A stretch of DNA of 59,680 bases from a virus. Under the pieces are notes generated by a model. The model searched no databases. It was not told the DNA's origin and worked only from the letters and a program-made list of their open reading frames with translations. Below, one piece after another: positions 19,161 through 27,969 of the stretch. Position 1 is the stretch's first letter. Each line of letters starts with the position of its first letter. The position numbers and the translations under genes were made by a program. Where the stretch lies: IMG/VR virus record IMGVR_UViG_3300044673_000126, positions 1 to 59,680 of that record; one strand, given 5' to 3'.

Positions 19161-20105
19161 CTAGGCGACGGTAGCCACAGGGATGAGCACCAGGGCGTCG
19201 GGCTGGGTGACGCCACCGCCGAAGCAGTTGAGCGTCTTCATGCCCTGACCGTAGTAGTCCTGGAGCGGCATGGGGCCTTCCGTCTTGGTGATCTTCCGCG
19301 CGAAGCAGAAGCCGTCCTTGGTGCCAGCGATGCACTTCCAGGGCACACCAGCCGCGGACCCGTTGCCGTTGACAAACGTGGTCTCGATGATGGTGAAGCC
19401 ATAGATGGGCTTGCTGAGAACACCGTAGCGCTGCTGGTCGTTGACCTCACCGGAGGTGGTGTAAACGGCCTGGCTGGTGTGCAGCAGGACCTCACCGACC
19501 TCAGGCGGGCAGGCGAAGAACCGGCCGGCGCGGGGAACGAAGAGGCGATCCAGCTTGGTGCGGGCGGTCGACAGCGCGGTGAGCAGCTTGTCGTAATCGG
19601 CCGCGGCGACCACGTTCACCGTGGGGAGAACGGTGGTGGCGACGGTGGGCAGAGCGGTGAAGACGTATTCGTCCTCCTTGTTCATGTGACGATTCGACAG
19701 TTCGTCGGTCATCTCGTTGAACATGTTGATGTCGAAGGAGGCCAGATCGGTGTCGTCGAACTTGATCGCGGCGTTGAAGGCCTCCGTGATCTTCAGCTCG
19801 ATCTTGCTGTCGGTGAGCGCCTGCCACACGACCTTCTGGTTGGCGCTGTGCCGGGACACGTAGGCGTTCGGCCGCTTGCGGATGAACACGTTCTGGCCGG
19901 GACCCTTGAGGTCGCCTTCCCAGTCGGTGTTGGTGATCTGGTTCAGGACGGAAGTGGCATACCACTTCTTCTGGAGCTTGCGGCTCCAGTTCTCGGGCAT
20001 CAGCAGGCCATTGGGGACCTGATCTGCGGCTGCGCCGACGACGCCAGCAGAGCTGACGAGGAAATCAGTGGATGCGTCGCGAGCTCCGGTGAGCTGCCAA
20101 GTCAT
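19161..20105 (-). CDS. Major capsid protein, 314 aa
   Basis: A 314-residue protein, right length and place (scaffold, then capsid, then connectors) for a HK97-fold podophage coat protein. It has an N-terminal arm (residues 1-50), a likely E-loop region with NVFIRKRPNAYVSRHSAN at about 73-90, a helical spine near 100-145 (EAFNAAIKFDDTDLASFDIN) and a C-terminal A-domain-like region. The start has AGGAG 7 nt upstream. A stable hairpin follows the gene. Assignment rests on synteny and overall pattern rather than on a single motif. Confidence 0.85.
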   Translation of the reverse strand: MTWQLTGARDASTDFLVSSAGVVGAAADQVPNGLLMPENWSRKLQKKWYATSVLNQITNTDWEGDLKGPGQNVFIRKRPNAYVSRHSANQKVVWQALTDSKIELKITEAFNAAIKFDDTDLASFDINMFNEMTDELSNRHMNKEDEYVFTALPTVATTVLPTVNVVAAADYDKLLTALSTARTKLDRLFVPRAGRFFACPPEVGEVLLHTSQAVYTTSGEVNDQQRYGVLSKPIYGFTIIETTFVNGNGSAAGVPWKCIAGTKDGFCFARKITKTEGPMPLQDYYGQGMKTLNCFGGGVTQPDALVLIPVATVA

Positions 20106-20114
20106 TGTCTACTC

Positions 20115-21161
20115 CTAGACGGTGTTGCGGTTTCGGTTGTGGTAGGCAACCGACCTGGCCCATGCTGCATCGAACTCGTCCATCGCCACCTTGGGGTTCC
20201 TTCGGTGGTTGGGGTCCTTCATCCATCGGTCGATCAGGGACGGATCGCGCATCTCCTTGAGGGAGAATACGAAGTCATCCTTGCCACTGGGCTCCGATGA
20301 ATCAGGAAGGGACCTGACTGTCGGATCCACAGCGGTGAGTCCCGGCGGGACCTGTGGGGGAACGTGGGTAGGCCTGGCAACCAGCTTGAACCTGGTGATG
20401 ACGTCTACCAGATCCTGCGGCTCGTAGCTGAGGTCTGTGTTGAACGTCTCCTCCAGGACGAGGCGGGTGCTTCGTGCCTGCGCCATGGCCCACTGCTTGA
20501 AGGCCTCACTCGCCACGATGTCGTCGTAGTCACGGTGGACATTACGGACGGCGTCGAGGAAGAGCCTGCGGCGGTTCTGCTCGTGCTCGATTGCTCGGTG
20601 GTCCTGTTCCTGCTGCTGCTCAAGTCGGATCCTCTGGATCTCGGCCTGATTGGCTGCATTGACCTGCTCAATTGCGGCGGCGATGTCGGGATACTCTCGT
20701 CGGAACTCCTCGGTCAGCACCTGAAGGGGTGCGGCCGGGACCTGGGTGGCTCGCGCAGCAAGTGCTTCGCTCTGCTCCTTCAGGGACTGGAGGACATTCA
20801 ACGCTTCCGCACGCTCTCTTGCCAAGGCTTGGCGCTCTTCCATGACTGCGTTGCGCTCAAGGCTAAGGTCGCGCTGTGCCTGCCGGGCATCAGCCTCTCG
20901 CTTGGCCCAATCATGGCCAGACGAGAGTGGGGTGGTCGGTTGAGAAAGAACGGGTGCTGGCTGTGCCTGTCCAGTGGACTGCGGTGTGGAAGGCGGGGGC
21001 TGCGTGTAGGCTGGAGGCGCCTGGGGTGCCACGGGAGCCGCCTGTTGGGTCGGTGCCGGGACGAAGTTGCCTGTGCCATCGTCAATAAAACCAAGCCTGA
21101 GCATCTCTGTTGCAAGCTCGTCGACGACCTGACGATGGTCGTCATTGATGAAACCTGTCAT
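20115..21161 (-). CDS. Scaffolding protein, 348 aa
   Basis: A 348-residue, highly charged protein. Residues 35-80 form a Pro/Gln/Ala-rich linker. A long coiled coil runs at about 85-200 (rich in Glu, Gln, Arg, Ala), and a short basic C-terminus ends in YHNRNRN. It lies between portal and capsid genes with 9 nt to the capsid gene, the classic scaffold position. A separate protease was not found, so scaffold exit rather than cleavage is likely. Confidence 0.8.
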   Translation of the reverse strand: MTGFINDDHRQVVDELATEMLRLGFIDDGTGNFVPAPTQQAAPVAPQAPPAYTQPPPSTPQSTGQAQPAPVLSQPTTPLSSGHDWAKREADARQAQRDLSLERNAVMEERQALARERAEALNVLQSLKEQSEALAARATQVPAAPLQVLTEEFRREYPDIAAAIEQVNAANQAEIQRIRLEQQQEQDHRAIEHEQNRRRLFLDAVRNVHRDYDDIVASEAFKQWAMAQARSTRLVLEETFNTDLSYEPQDLVDVITRFKLVARPTHVPPQVPPGLTAVDPTVRSLPDSSEPSGKDDFVFSLKEMRDPSLIDRWMKDPNHRRNPKVAMDEFDAAWARSVAYHNRNRNTV

Positions 21162-21194
21162 ATACCCTCCGTGCAGGCGCGTATGCGGACTGCG

Positions 21195-21243
21195 TTGTGG
21201 TTAATGTATTGTATCCCATTTATTGGTGCAATAAGAAAATCAC
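21195..21243 (-). promoter_or_regulatory. AT-rich island with possible promoter upstream of scaffold/capsid
   Basis: This is an unusually AT-rich gap in a GC-rich arm. On the minus strand it holds TACAAT (21213-21208) as a possible -10 element, but only a weak -35 at the right distance. It could boost scaffold and capsid transcription. The evidence is composition plus one hexamer, so confidence is low. Confidence 0.3.
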
Positions 21244-21480
21244 TTAGCTCGGCTGATTTGCCGCTTCAATAGCACTGAAGACTTCCTCAAGAGAGATGAT
21301 GCGCCCGATGAACTCAATGTGAGTTAGGTGGTCTCGGTTCCGAGCCATGCCTGTCTTGAGCTCGTCGATGCGCGCGCGGAGGACCTTCAACATGAGGTCC
21401 TTGTCACGGCCGATAGCGTAGGGGTTGCCATGGAGCGTCTGTGCTATGGATAGAAGTCTGTTGCCCTGGTCTATACTCAC
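21244..21480 (-). CDS. Small helical protein, 78 aa, unknown
   Basis: The GTG at 21480 overlaps the last base of the portal stop codon, indicating coupled translation. The 78-residue product is helical and charged, with a heptad-like middle (LMLKVLRARIDELKTGMARN), and has no known domain. By place it may be a head-assembly accessory protein. Confidence 0.6.
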   Translation of the reverse strand: MSIDQGNRLLSIAQTLHGNPYAIGRDKDLMLKVLRARIDELKTGMARNRDHLTHIEFIGRIISLEEVFSAIEAANQPS

Positions 21481-23738
21481 TACTCGCCCCCTTGCGACAG
21501 TAACTCTGCGAGCTCAGGCGGGATCCGCCCTGGCCCAGTCTGGGTTGGCATGGCACCACCGCCCATCTGGGGCGGCATCTGGGGCGCAGCCATCGGAGGC
21601 GCCGGCGCCTGCGGACCCGGGCGATCAGGAGGCGCGGAGGCGTCACCACCGCTGCCGGCCTCATAGTCCTTCTTGAGGGTAGTCCCCTGCTGGGGCGTGA
21701 TGAAGCCAGCCTGCTCATACTCATTGGCGATCTTCTCAGACAGCGCACTAAGGGCCACGAGAAGCTGGGGGCTCTTGACCCCGAGAGCGTTGTAAGCCTC
21801 GTAGTAGGCGGGGGCGAAGGCCGGGTTGTCATCGGGGATACGCGAGGCGAGGGTAGCGAGGATGTCCTTGACGGGGGTCTCTGCCTTGAACCGACGGTTC
21901 TCCTGCTGCATCTGGTCGAGCCTGGCCTGACGCTGCATCTCCTGTTCCTGGATCTGCTGATACTCCTCATCCGTATAGACAAGATCCTGTTCGTCGTAGT
22001 CGAGATCCCGCATGTAGGAGGCGACCCAGTTGGAGACCTTGATGCGGCCGACCAAAACTGGGTTACCGCTGAAGGCCTGGAGAAGCTCGGCCTTCTTCTG
22101 GAGAGCGATCTCTCTGGCCATGGCGCCACGGATGCCCGTCGCGACGACCTGATAGTCTCCCTTGAGGGACATGTCCGTGTTGTAGGTCATCTCCCAGTCG
22201 TAGTGGTCACGGACCATGGGGGAGAAGAAGAAGGTGTCGAAGTTCTTGATGACAAGCTGGGCGAAGGACTCGGCGTTCCGATACTGCGCAGTCTGCATCC
22301 CATCGGTGCGGACGCCAGAGTTGCCGGCCTGCTGGAAGCCCCCATTGCTGAACGCAACACCGGTCCCCATCTGGAACATGTTCTGGAAGAACTGGATGCC
22401 ACCCAAGATGGCTTCCCCGTGGAATGGGACATCGTGGAAACGGACGGCCGGGTTGTTGTCATCAGGCATGTCAATGCGCCGGCGCTGCCAGACCCGCCGT
22501 GGCTTCCCGGTATAGCCGTCAGCCCCGGGCTCAATCTTGGCCGGGTCGACCTCAACCTGTGGGCCCATCGCCCACGCCATGCTGTCAATCAGCCCTCGGA
22601 CCAGGGAGTTGATGGCAGTCTGGGAGTCCATACACTGCTCGGCGACACCGCGGCCCAGGATGCTTTGCGGCACCACCTCATAGGGGCAGAAGATGAAGGG
22701 AGGCTTGGTGAAGTAGTCAACCTGGTCATTCTTCAGGACATGGTTGCCGGACACCCAGGTCTGGAACATCTTTTGGGTCTTGACATCACCGGGCTCAAGC
22801 TCAACACCAGCGGACTCCAGGTCCTTACCGGACAGATAGCCCCAGCGTTCGAGCACTACATAGCGGTTGGACAGAGAGTCGAGGTGCTCCCGGTTCAGGG
22901 CGAACCTCTGGGACTCGTGAGTCTCGGCCACGAAATTACCGGTGGGCGACTCGGTCAACAGGTCGTAGATCTCCTGCTTGTCGAAGTCACCGCCCTCGGC
23001 CATCTCCCGCAACTGGGATGCTGTCAGGGTGTGCCGGATGATAACTGAGTTGCAGTCATTGATGGACTTGGCGCCTGGGTCTGGATAGACGTTCCAAAGC
23101 GGGATGTGCTTATGCTCGGGGCGCTTCGAGTCAGATGTCGTCCGCTTCTGATATGAGATGCTCTTGGCCCCCGTAATGGGGTCGAGCGTCTCCGTGTATG
23201 CCCACTGAGACTTGCGCGCCGTGCTACCCAACGGACCACGCCACACCATGGTCCCATAAAGGCAGGCATCGAGAAGGGCCTGAGGAACCTGCTCATAGAA
23301 GTGCATCTCCTCGAAGTTGTCCTTGATGCGCTGACGCATCCCCGCGCAGGCCTTATCTGCGAACTCCTTGGCCTGGGCTGGATCGACCCCATCAATATCT
23401 GGGACGGGTGATGGGCTTACGTTCCATGGCTCACCGGTCGAAGGCATGATGATGGGGAGCAATTTGGCCATAGCCAGGGAGACCATGAGCCGCGTGAACC
23501 GCATAAAGACGTTGCTGCCGTCAGTGATCGGCGTGAGGTAGCGGCCGTTGTAGTTGGCCTCAAGCTCGATCCACGTATCGTGGCGATTCCTAATGCGCGT
23601 CTTATAGTTGTTGAACTCCGACTGGACCTTGGTGGCCATCTCCTGGGTCTTCGACGGCTTCGCAATGGGGTGCTGCGCCCCAGTCATCACCGGCTGTGGG
23701 ACGTTGACGAGCCCAGCCGCGGAGTTGTCTTCAACCAT
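21480..23738 (-). CDS. Portal protein, 752 aa
   Basis: I choose the ATG at 23738 (AGGAG 5 nt upstream) over the in-frame GTG at 23744, which abuts the ribosome site. The 752-residue length fits large podophage portals. The N-terminus has long helices with basic residues (residues 30-55), a clip/wing region follows, then a helical crown. The C-terminal 90 residues are Pro/Gly/Gln-rich. The stretch SILGRGVAEQCMDSQTAIN at about 390 is typical of podophage portals. It sits 8 nt after large terminase. The portal forms the 12-fold DNA channel and binds terminase. Confidence 0.9.
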   Translation of the reverse strand: MVEDNSAAGLVNVPQPVMTGAQHPIAKPSKTQEMATKVQSEFNNYKTRIRNRHDTWIELEANYNGRYLTPITDGSNVFMRFTRLMVSLAMAKLLPIIMPSTGEPWNVSPSPVPDIDGVDPAQAKEFADKACAGMRQRIKDNFEEMHFYEQVPQALLDACLYGTMVWRGPLGSTARKSQWAYTETLDPITGAKSISYQKRTTSDSKRPEHKHIPLWNVYPDPGAKSINDCNSVIIRHTLTASQLREMAEGGDFDKQEIYDLLTESPTGNFVAETHESQRFALNREHLDSLSNRYVVLERWGYLSGKDLESAGVELEPGDVKTQKMFQTWVSGNHVLKNDQVDYFTKPPFIFCPYEVVPQSILGRGVAEQCMDSQTAINSLVRGLIDSMAWAMGPQVEVDPAKIEPGADGYTGKPRRVWQRRRIDMPDDNNPAVRFHDVPFHGEAILGGIQFFQNMFQMGTGVAFSNGGFQQAGNSGVRTDGMQTAQYRNAESFAQLVIKNFDTFFFSPMVRDHYDWEMTYNTDMSLKGDYQVVATGIRGAMAREIALQKKAELLQAFSGNPVLVGRIKVSNWVASYMRDLDYDEQDLVYTDEEYQQIQEQEMQRQARLDQMQQENRRFKAETPVKDILATLASRIPDDNPAFAPAYYEAYNALGVKSPQLLVALSALSEKIANEYEQAGFITPQQGTTLKKDYEAGSGGDASAPPDRPGPQAPAPPMAAPQMPPQMGGGAMPTQTGPGRIPPELAELLSQGGE

Positions 23739-23746
23739 GTCCACTC

Positions 23747-25261
23747 CTAGTAGCCCTCAGGCCTCGGCTTATATTGTGGGGTATTAGGTGTGGATGTGTC
23801 ATCTTCTAATGGGGTCAACCTCTTACCCATGGGCCTGGCCCTGTTAATGGCGCCGACCAGATACCGCATCGTATCCATACAGTCATCATACTTCTTGAAT
23901 GGCTTGTTTGGGTCAGTCTCACTCCAGCGGTAAAGGCGAGCTTCCTTCTTCAGTGGATCAAACTCCGGGATGTCGAAGATGAAGATACGCTCGGTCTCCA
24001 TTCTGGTCTGACACCTGGCGATGCCGGCAAGGACGCCATTGTCAGCCGGGAAGACCCGCCACCGCTTCTCATCCCAGTGCTCCCGCCAGTTCGGGTCGAA
24101 CTCCTTGTTATATTCGTGCATGAGCTTGGCGCCAGAGATCTTGTCGGACTGGACGCCGGCCGGGTCGGCGGCATAGTCGATGTCACCCCACTTAGAGATG
24201 ATGCGCACGTGCTGCTTGGGGTCCTGCTCGCTGGCGTGGTGCATCCCATAGATATAGATAGAGTCGGCGTCCTTGTCGTAGGCGGCAGCCATGGCCACGG
24301 TTGGGTGGCGCCATCCGAAGTCGATGGCCCCGATGCGCGGCATCCACGGCTCGATGGGGAACGGCTTACAGAAGATCTTTGTCCAGTCGACCTTGTAGAT
24401 CAGACCCGACCCCTGTGATGGGACACCCTCGATACGCGCCTGGAGAAGGTGAGGCTCGCCGGCATAGCGGCGCCGGATCTTGTCGCGCCACTCTTCGGTC
24501 ATGTGGGTTCGGCCATCCCGATGCTTGACATCCGCAGCGGTCAGGCGGATCACGTTCACATCCTTGCCGTCCTCGGCCTCCTCCAGGTTGATGACCAACT
24601 CGGTCATACCCTTGAGGGGGGTAAAGGTCATGCGGAGAATGGCACCCGGGCGTGCAGCCATACGGAAGCAGAGCTCGTCGAAGACATCCTTATCAATTTC
24701 CTCGTCACACCAGATGCGGTCAAGGGAGGGACCCATGAGCTTCTCACGCCCCATCTCGTTGGACTTGAACGTCACCATGGATGTCTCGCCACTGACGTGC
24801 TTGATCCAGATGGTATCAATGGCACCCGCCACGCCCTGGCGACGGGTGTGCTTGATGATCCGTTCCGGGTTCAGCCAGCCCCCACCCGGGGCCTCATGGT
24901 CTGGGCCCCACAGCTTGAACTGGCAGTTGTCACGGGTGGACTCATTGGTCACGCCGACGCACCAGGCGCGGATGGCGTTCTTGGTCCGCGGACCCTCCCA
25001 CCAATCCGGGTAGATCCCCTCAAGGTCGCAGGCCAGGGCGAATGATGCGGTATGCGACTTGCCTGTCTGGTTGCCAGAGTAGAGGACCGTGATCTCGGCC
25101 GGCGAGAAGAGGAACTCTTTCTGCTTCGGATAGAACTCGATGCTGTCCCTGCTCCCAAGGACCTCGCGCTTACGAAGCTCCTGGAGCATGGCCTCGAATT
25201 CACGAAGATCTGGCTCCACAAGGGTTGGCATCTGCTGCATCGGGTCGATGGGATCAATCAC
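23747..25261 (-). CDS. terL: Terminase large subunit, 504 aa
   Basis: The ATPase domain carries a Walker A motif GNQTGKS at residues 63-69 and a Walker B ending in DEE at 186-188 (LDRIWCDEE). The C-terminal RNase H-like nuclease has its first acidic residue in AIDFGW (D314) and the late acidic cluster YDDCMD at 458-463. The start is GTG at 25261 with a purine-rich site upstream. It overlaps the end of the previous small gene by 8 nt. It packages DNA through the portal encoded next. Whether it cuts headful or at a site cannot be told from sequence. Confidence 0.95.
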   Translation of the reverse strand: MIDPIDPMQQMPTLVEPDLREFEAMLQELRKREVLGSRDSIEFYPKQKEFLFSPAEITVLYSGNQTGKSHTASFALACDLEGIYPDWWEGPRTKNAIRAWCVGVTNESTRDNCQFKLWGPDHEAPGGGWLNPERIIKHTRRQGVAGAIDTIWIKHVSGETSMVTFKSNEMGREKLMGPSLDRIWCDEEIDKDVFDELCFRMAARPGAILRMTFTPLKGMTELVINLEEAEDGKDVNVIRLTAADVKHRDGRTHMTEEWRDKIRRRYAGEPHLLQARIEGVPSQGSGLIYKVDWTKIFCKPFPIEPWMPRIGAIDFGWRHPTVAMAAAYDKDADSIYIYGMHHASEQDPKQHVRIISKWGDIDYAADPAGVQSDKISGAKLMHEYNKEFDPNWREHWDEKRWRVFPADNGVLAGIARCQTRMETERIFIFDIPEFDPLKKEARLYRWSETDPNKPFKKYDDCMDTMRYLVGAINRARPMGKRLTPLEDDTSTPNTPQYKPRPEGY

Positions 25262-25469
25262 GCAGGTCCCCCTGGGCAGCCACTTGCCCGCTGATCAGGA
25301 CAACCGGCAAGCCGGCCTGGTCCATGAGAATGGCCGAGACCCAATGGCACTTCTCGCAGATGCTCACAGCCCAGGACGGTTCGATTGGCGTGGGGGTTCG
25401 ACTGCCGTTATAGGACAATCCATTCACCCGGTAACGAACCCACACGCAAGATCCCTTCTTACATTGCAC
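25254..25469 (-). CDS. Small Cys-containing protein, 71 aa
   Basis: The ATG at 25469 lies inside the end of the previous gene (ATGTAA overlap). Cysteines at residues 3, 8, 38 and 41 (CKKGSC and CEKC) suggest a zinc site. No family recognised. The tight overlaps on both sides support it being translated. Confidence 0.6.
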   Translation of the reverse strand: MQCKKGSCVWVRYRVNGLSYNGSRTPTPIEPSWAVSICEKCHWVSAILMDQAGLPVVLISGQVAAQGDLRD

Positions 25470-25716
25470 TAGACTTCTCCGCGGCGTCGGCGAACATGGT
25501 CAGGATCCTCGCAACCCTGGCATAGGAATCGACGAGTGCCCCAGCGTCATCGCCCTTGCGCCGATCCGGCTGGAAGTCATCGACCTCAGCGAGGACCCCA
25601 CGGTTACCCACGGACACAGAGAAGGTCCAACAGTAGGTGATGCCGGTGTCAGTTGGGACGACATCGTGCGACAGGTAGAGGATGCGGGGGAAGGTGGTCT
25701 CATGAGTCTGGGTCAT
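25459..25716 (-). CDS. Hypothetical protein, 85 aa
   Basis: The ATG at 25716 has AGGAG about 8 nt upstream. The protein has a beta-rich N-terminus (RILYLSHDVV, TYCWTFSVSV) and a helical, acidic C-terminus (SYARVARILTMFADAAEK). It is unrecognised and forms part of a string of four overlapping small genes between RusA-like and terminase genes. Confidence 0.55.
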   Translation of the reverse strand: MTQTHETTFPRILYLSHDVVPTDTGITYCWTFSVSVGNRGVLAEVDDFQPDRRKGDDAGALVDSYARVARILTMFADAAEKSSAM

Positions 25717-25948
25717 CTTTGGGCTCCTGGTATGAAATGCAGTCATGCTGGCGGCGCTGGAAGATGGCGGTCATCCCGATGACGTCGATCTGGGAGAAGC
25801 CATCTGACCCAGCCCACGTGGTATCAAGTGCGCCATCCTTCAACCGGCGCAGGATGATGACCCCAGCGTTCTCTTCCAGGTTGGCCGCAATATCCATGAT
25901 CGTCGACATGATGTTGTCGCGGGACTCGTCAGACCACTTATTTACCAT
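25700..25948 (-). CDS. Hypothetical protein, 82 aa
   Basis: The ATG at 25948 overlaps the end of the previous gene. The 82-residue product has a helical N-terminus (MVNKWSDESRDNIMSTIMDI), a central strand and an acidic C-terminus (EPKDDPDS). Unrecognised. Confidence 0.55.
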   Translation of the reverse strand: MVNKWSDESRDNIMSTIMDIAANLEENAGVIILRRLKDGALDTTWAGSDGFSQIDVIGMTAIFQRRQHDCISYQEPKDDPDS

Positions 25949-26138
25949 TCCACCACCCATCGCCAATGCGGAGGGTAAGCTCCCCGAAGTTATTGTCACT
26001 GCCCACAATCAGGGTCGCACCCTTGGGGTGGTCGGCGCTATTAAATATATCCACCAACCTGGCCCCAAGGTCTTTTACATCATCATAGTGGTATGTTACG
26101 TCGTTATGCTCTTCGTGGATAACGAGGGTTGCGCTCAT
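25938..26138 (-). CDS. Hypothetical protein, 66 aa
   Basis: The ATG at 26138 follows a GGAG site and overlaps the RusA-like gene's last codons. The 66-residue product is acidic with alternating strands (TLVIHEEHNDVTYHYDD, ATLIVGSDN). Unrecognised. Confidence 0.55.
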   Translation of the reverse strand: MSATLVIHEEHNDVTYHYDDVKDLGARLVDIFNSADHPKGATLIVGSDNNFGELTLRIGDGWWNGK

Positions 26139-26521
26139 AATGCATCTCCGATATAGATAGTTGCCTTGATGTCAGGGTTCTCGTGCTTGGGTGCGGGGAT
26201 AGCCGCAGCATAGACGAGGTTCTTGGGGTCATCATCGCGGAAGACCCCGCGCTTCACGAGGGCGTCGACCAAGGCCTTGGCCCCGCCCATGATGTTGATG
26301 ATGTCGGCACGGCCGCGGTTATAGAAGATGATAAAGCGAGGGCCCTCAGCCCGGACGAGTCCAGGGTGAAGGCCCTTGAGGAGTTGGGTAGCCACGAGGT
26401 CCATATCCTGCCGATGGCGATACTTGACGGACCAGTGGGAGTTATACCCTGTGTTTTGGCTTAGGAGTTTTACGGGGACTTGGAGGAACAGTTCGCCTGG
26501 GAGAGCGCTTGACCGGGTCAT
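26135..26521 (-). CDS. RusA-like Holliday junction resolvase (divergent), about 128 aa
   Basis: The region RADIINIMGGAKALVDAL...GVFRDDD (about residues 75-106) matches the RusA layout: an acidic residue before an Asn, a Lys-containing helix with DAL, then a run of Asp. RusA-family nucleases cut branched DNA, which would help packaging or recombination, and the gene lies by the terminase genes. The N-terminal TGYNSHW segment also fits. ATG at 26521 (GGAG upstream) is preferred; ATG at 26542 is also possible. Not all RusA catalytic positions are certain here. Confidence 0.55.
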   Translation of the reverse strand: MTRSSALPGELFLQVPVKLLSQNTGYNSHWSVKYRHRQDMDLVATQLLKGLHPGLVRAEGPRFIIFYNRGRADIINIMGGAKALVDALVKRGVFRDDDPKNLVYAAAIPAPKHENPDIKATIYIGDAL

Positions 26522-26657
26522 CGAGAACTCCGGGCGCGTCATATTCGTCCTGACCGAACCGAGAAAGTCCAAGGCAGGCGGGGCAGTGACGGGTGCATCC
26601 GGAGCGGTCAATGATGACTCCACGGTCGAAACAGGTTGTGCAGGCGATGGGGCGCAT
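26442..26657 (-). CDS. Zinc-ribbon protein, 71 aa
   Basis: A near-perfect ribosome site (GAGGAGG) precedes the ATG at 26657. Two CxxC pairs (CTTC and CPAC) joined by a Gly-rich loop form a DnaJ-like zinc knuckle in residues 6-27. The C-terminus is strongly basic (SPRRTVPPSPRKTPKPKHR). It overlaps the RusA-like gene start by about 80 nt in another frame. Possibly nucleic-acid binding; no known family named. Confidence 0.6.
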   Translation of the reverse strand: MRPIACTTCFDRGVIIDRSGCTRHCPACLGLSRFGQDEYDAPGVLDDPVKRSPRRTVPPSPRKTPKPKHRV

Positions 26658-26666
26658 GGTCCCTCC

Positions 26667-27341
26667 TCAGGGTGGGGGTGGTTCCTCCTTGGGCTCTGGG
26701 GTTATATCTATGACCTTAGGTGATTCGATCTTGGATCCAAGGGCTTCCTTGGCGATTCCGAGCAGGTGTGGGAAGGCGCTTACCATAGCGGCGACGCGTC
26801 CCTTGAGCTCCTCGGTTGCGGTATCAGAGAAGTCGTGGCGGTGTTCCTCGATCCTCTTGTCCGCGAAGGCGGATGGGTCCAACTTGGCCGCACGCCAGGT
26901 GAGCGCCTGGAAGGCAACCTTGGCTGCCTGGGCAGTCTCGGGAGTGGCACCGCGGCCGGCATCAGTCGCTTCCTCGGCGATCAGGTAGGCCCTGATTTGT
27001 TCTGCCTCACGGAGCCGCTGATCAAAGGTGGGATACTTGCGGCGCCAATGAAACAGTGTCCGGATGGACGGGGCCCCGGGGACATCACAGATCTCCTTGA
27101 GGTTGTGCTTCTCTGCCGTCATGATACAGACCCACTCCCAGACCTGGTTCATGGAGACTTCACCGAGGCCACTAATGTTCCATGCCGTAGCAGTCACATC
27201 CTTGGTCGCAAACTCCAGCTTCCGCCTGAAGCGGAGGTCATGGTCCCCCCGGGAGGGGGAGGCCGTTTCGAGTTTGTCGGTGATGTTCTCCATGAACTCG
27301 TCCAGGTGGACAGACTTCCTAGGCTTCGGGATTCGCGGCAT
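26667..27341 (-). CDS. terS: Terminase small subunit, 224 aa
   Basis: The product contains LKEICDVPGAPSIRTLFHW, a helix-turn-helix typical of Sf6-like small terminases, then a long helical oligomerisation region (LREAEQIRAYLIAEEATD) and WRAAKLDPSAFADK, the usual end of this family. It binds the packaging start site and stimulates the large subunit. ATG at 27341 is chosen because the longer in-frame extension reads Pro/Arg-rich and runs inside the upstream gene. It overlaps that gene by 23 nt. Confidence 0.8.
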   Translation of the reverse strand: MPRIPKPRKSVHLDEFMENITDKLETASPSRGDHDLRFRRKLEFATKDVTATAWNISGLGEVSMNQVWEWVCIMTAEKHNLKEICDVPGAPSIRTLFHWRRKYPTFDQRLREAEQIRAYLIAEEATDAGRGATPETAQAAKVAFQALTWRAAKLDPSAFADKRIEEHRHDFSDTATEELKGRVAAMVSAFPHLLGIAKEALGSKIESPKVIDITPEPKEEPPPP

Positions 27342-27759
27342 CCGGCTCTTCGCCGGTAATGAAGGAGGCGATGGCTTCCTCGACATCCTTGTTCTCCTCC
27401 TGTTCAACCTCGATCTGGTCGGCCTGTGCCTTGCTGAAGGCCTCCATGATGGTCTCGTAGTCCACACCATCATCATGGACGGCCAGGGCGGGGTTGACAA
27501 TGAAGGTCTTGGACCGCTCCCGGTTCATCTCCTTAGCGATGAAGCCGTAGCTACACAGGGCGCGGGTTGCCATGTAGAGGGTCTGGCCGGAAACCCCAAG
27601 GCGCTCGGCCAGCTTCTGCTGGTCCACCTTCGCCTTGTTGTCCGGGCCCATGACCGAACAGATATAGAAGAGCGCGCGGAAGGCGTGCTTGCCCACCACA
27701 CCAGACTCGGTGCTCACCGCCAGATGGCGCATGACGTCAGACTGGAAGACTACGTTCAT
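27319..27759 (-). CDS. RepL-like winged-helix DNA-binding protein, 146 aa
   Basis: First gene of the left arm, with a strong GGAGGT site. Residues 50-95 form a winged helix (KLAERLGVSGQTLYMATRAL, then FIVNPALA) with the pattern of plasmid RepL replication proteins and related regulators. The C-terminal 40 residues are acidic. It could start replication (no DNA polymerase or helicase is seen in the genome), control the two divergent promoters beside it, or both. These roles are inferred; the winged-helix fold is well supported. Confidence 0.65.
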   Translation of the reverse strand: MNVVFQSDVMRHLAVSTESGVVGKHAFRALFYICSVMGPDNKAKVDQQKLAERLGVSGQTLYMATRALCSYGFIAKEMNRERSKTFIVNPALAVHDDGVDYETIMEAFSKAQADQIEVEQEENKDVEEAIASFITGEEPDAANPEA

Positions 27760-27793
27760 AGATACCTCCTAAGGGGTCTATCCCCACACCCCA

Positions 27794-27821
27794 AGGATAA
27801 CCCCGAAGAGGTGCCTGTCAA
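27794..27821 (-). promoter_or_regulatory. Sigma-70-like promoter for left arm
   Basis: On the minus strand TTGACA (27821-27816) is followed after 16 nt by TATCCT (27799-27794), giving a start about 30 nt before the RepL-like gene. The -35 is perfect and the -10 keeps the key first two bases. On the plus strand a second TTGACA at 27863-27868 lacks a convincing -10, so the right-arm promoter was not located. Confidence 0.55.
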
Positions 27822-27969
27822 CAGGAAACTTGCAAGAAAATCCTTCTCTACCGATCTTGGGGTTGACAGGGGTGGGGCCATGGCGCAGACTCTGGGTGTC
27901 GGTGTTGAGGGCGGGGCCGATCCCCAGAATCCACCGGTCAAGCCCGGAAGCCCCCGAGAAGGCTGGTGA

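Noticed and set aside
18741-20300. 519-aa plus-strand frame
   Set aside because: Antisense shadow over the capsid protein and neighbour; no ribosome site and unnatural Val/Gly/Asp-rich composition.
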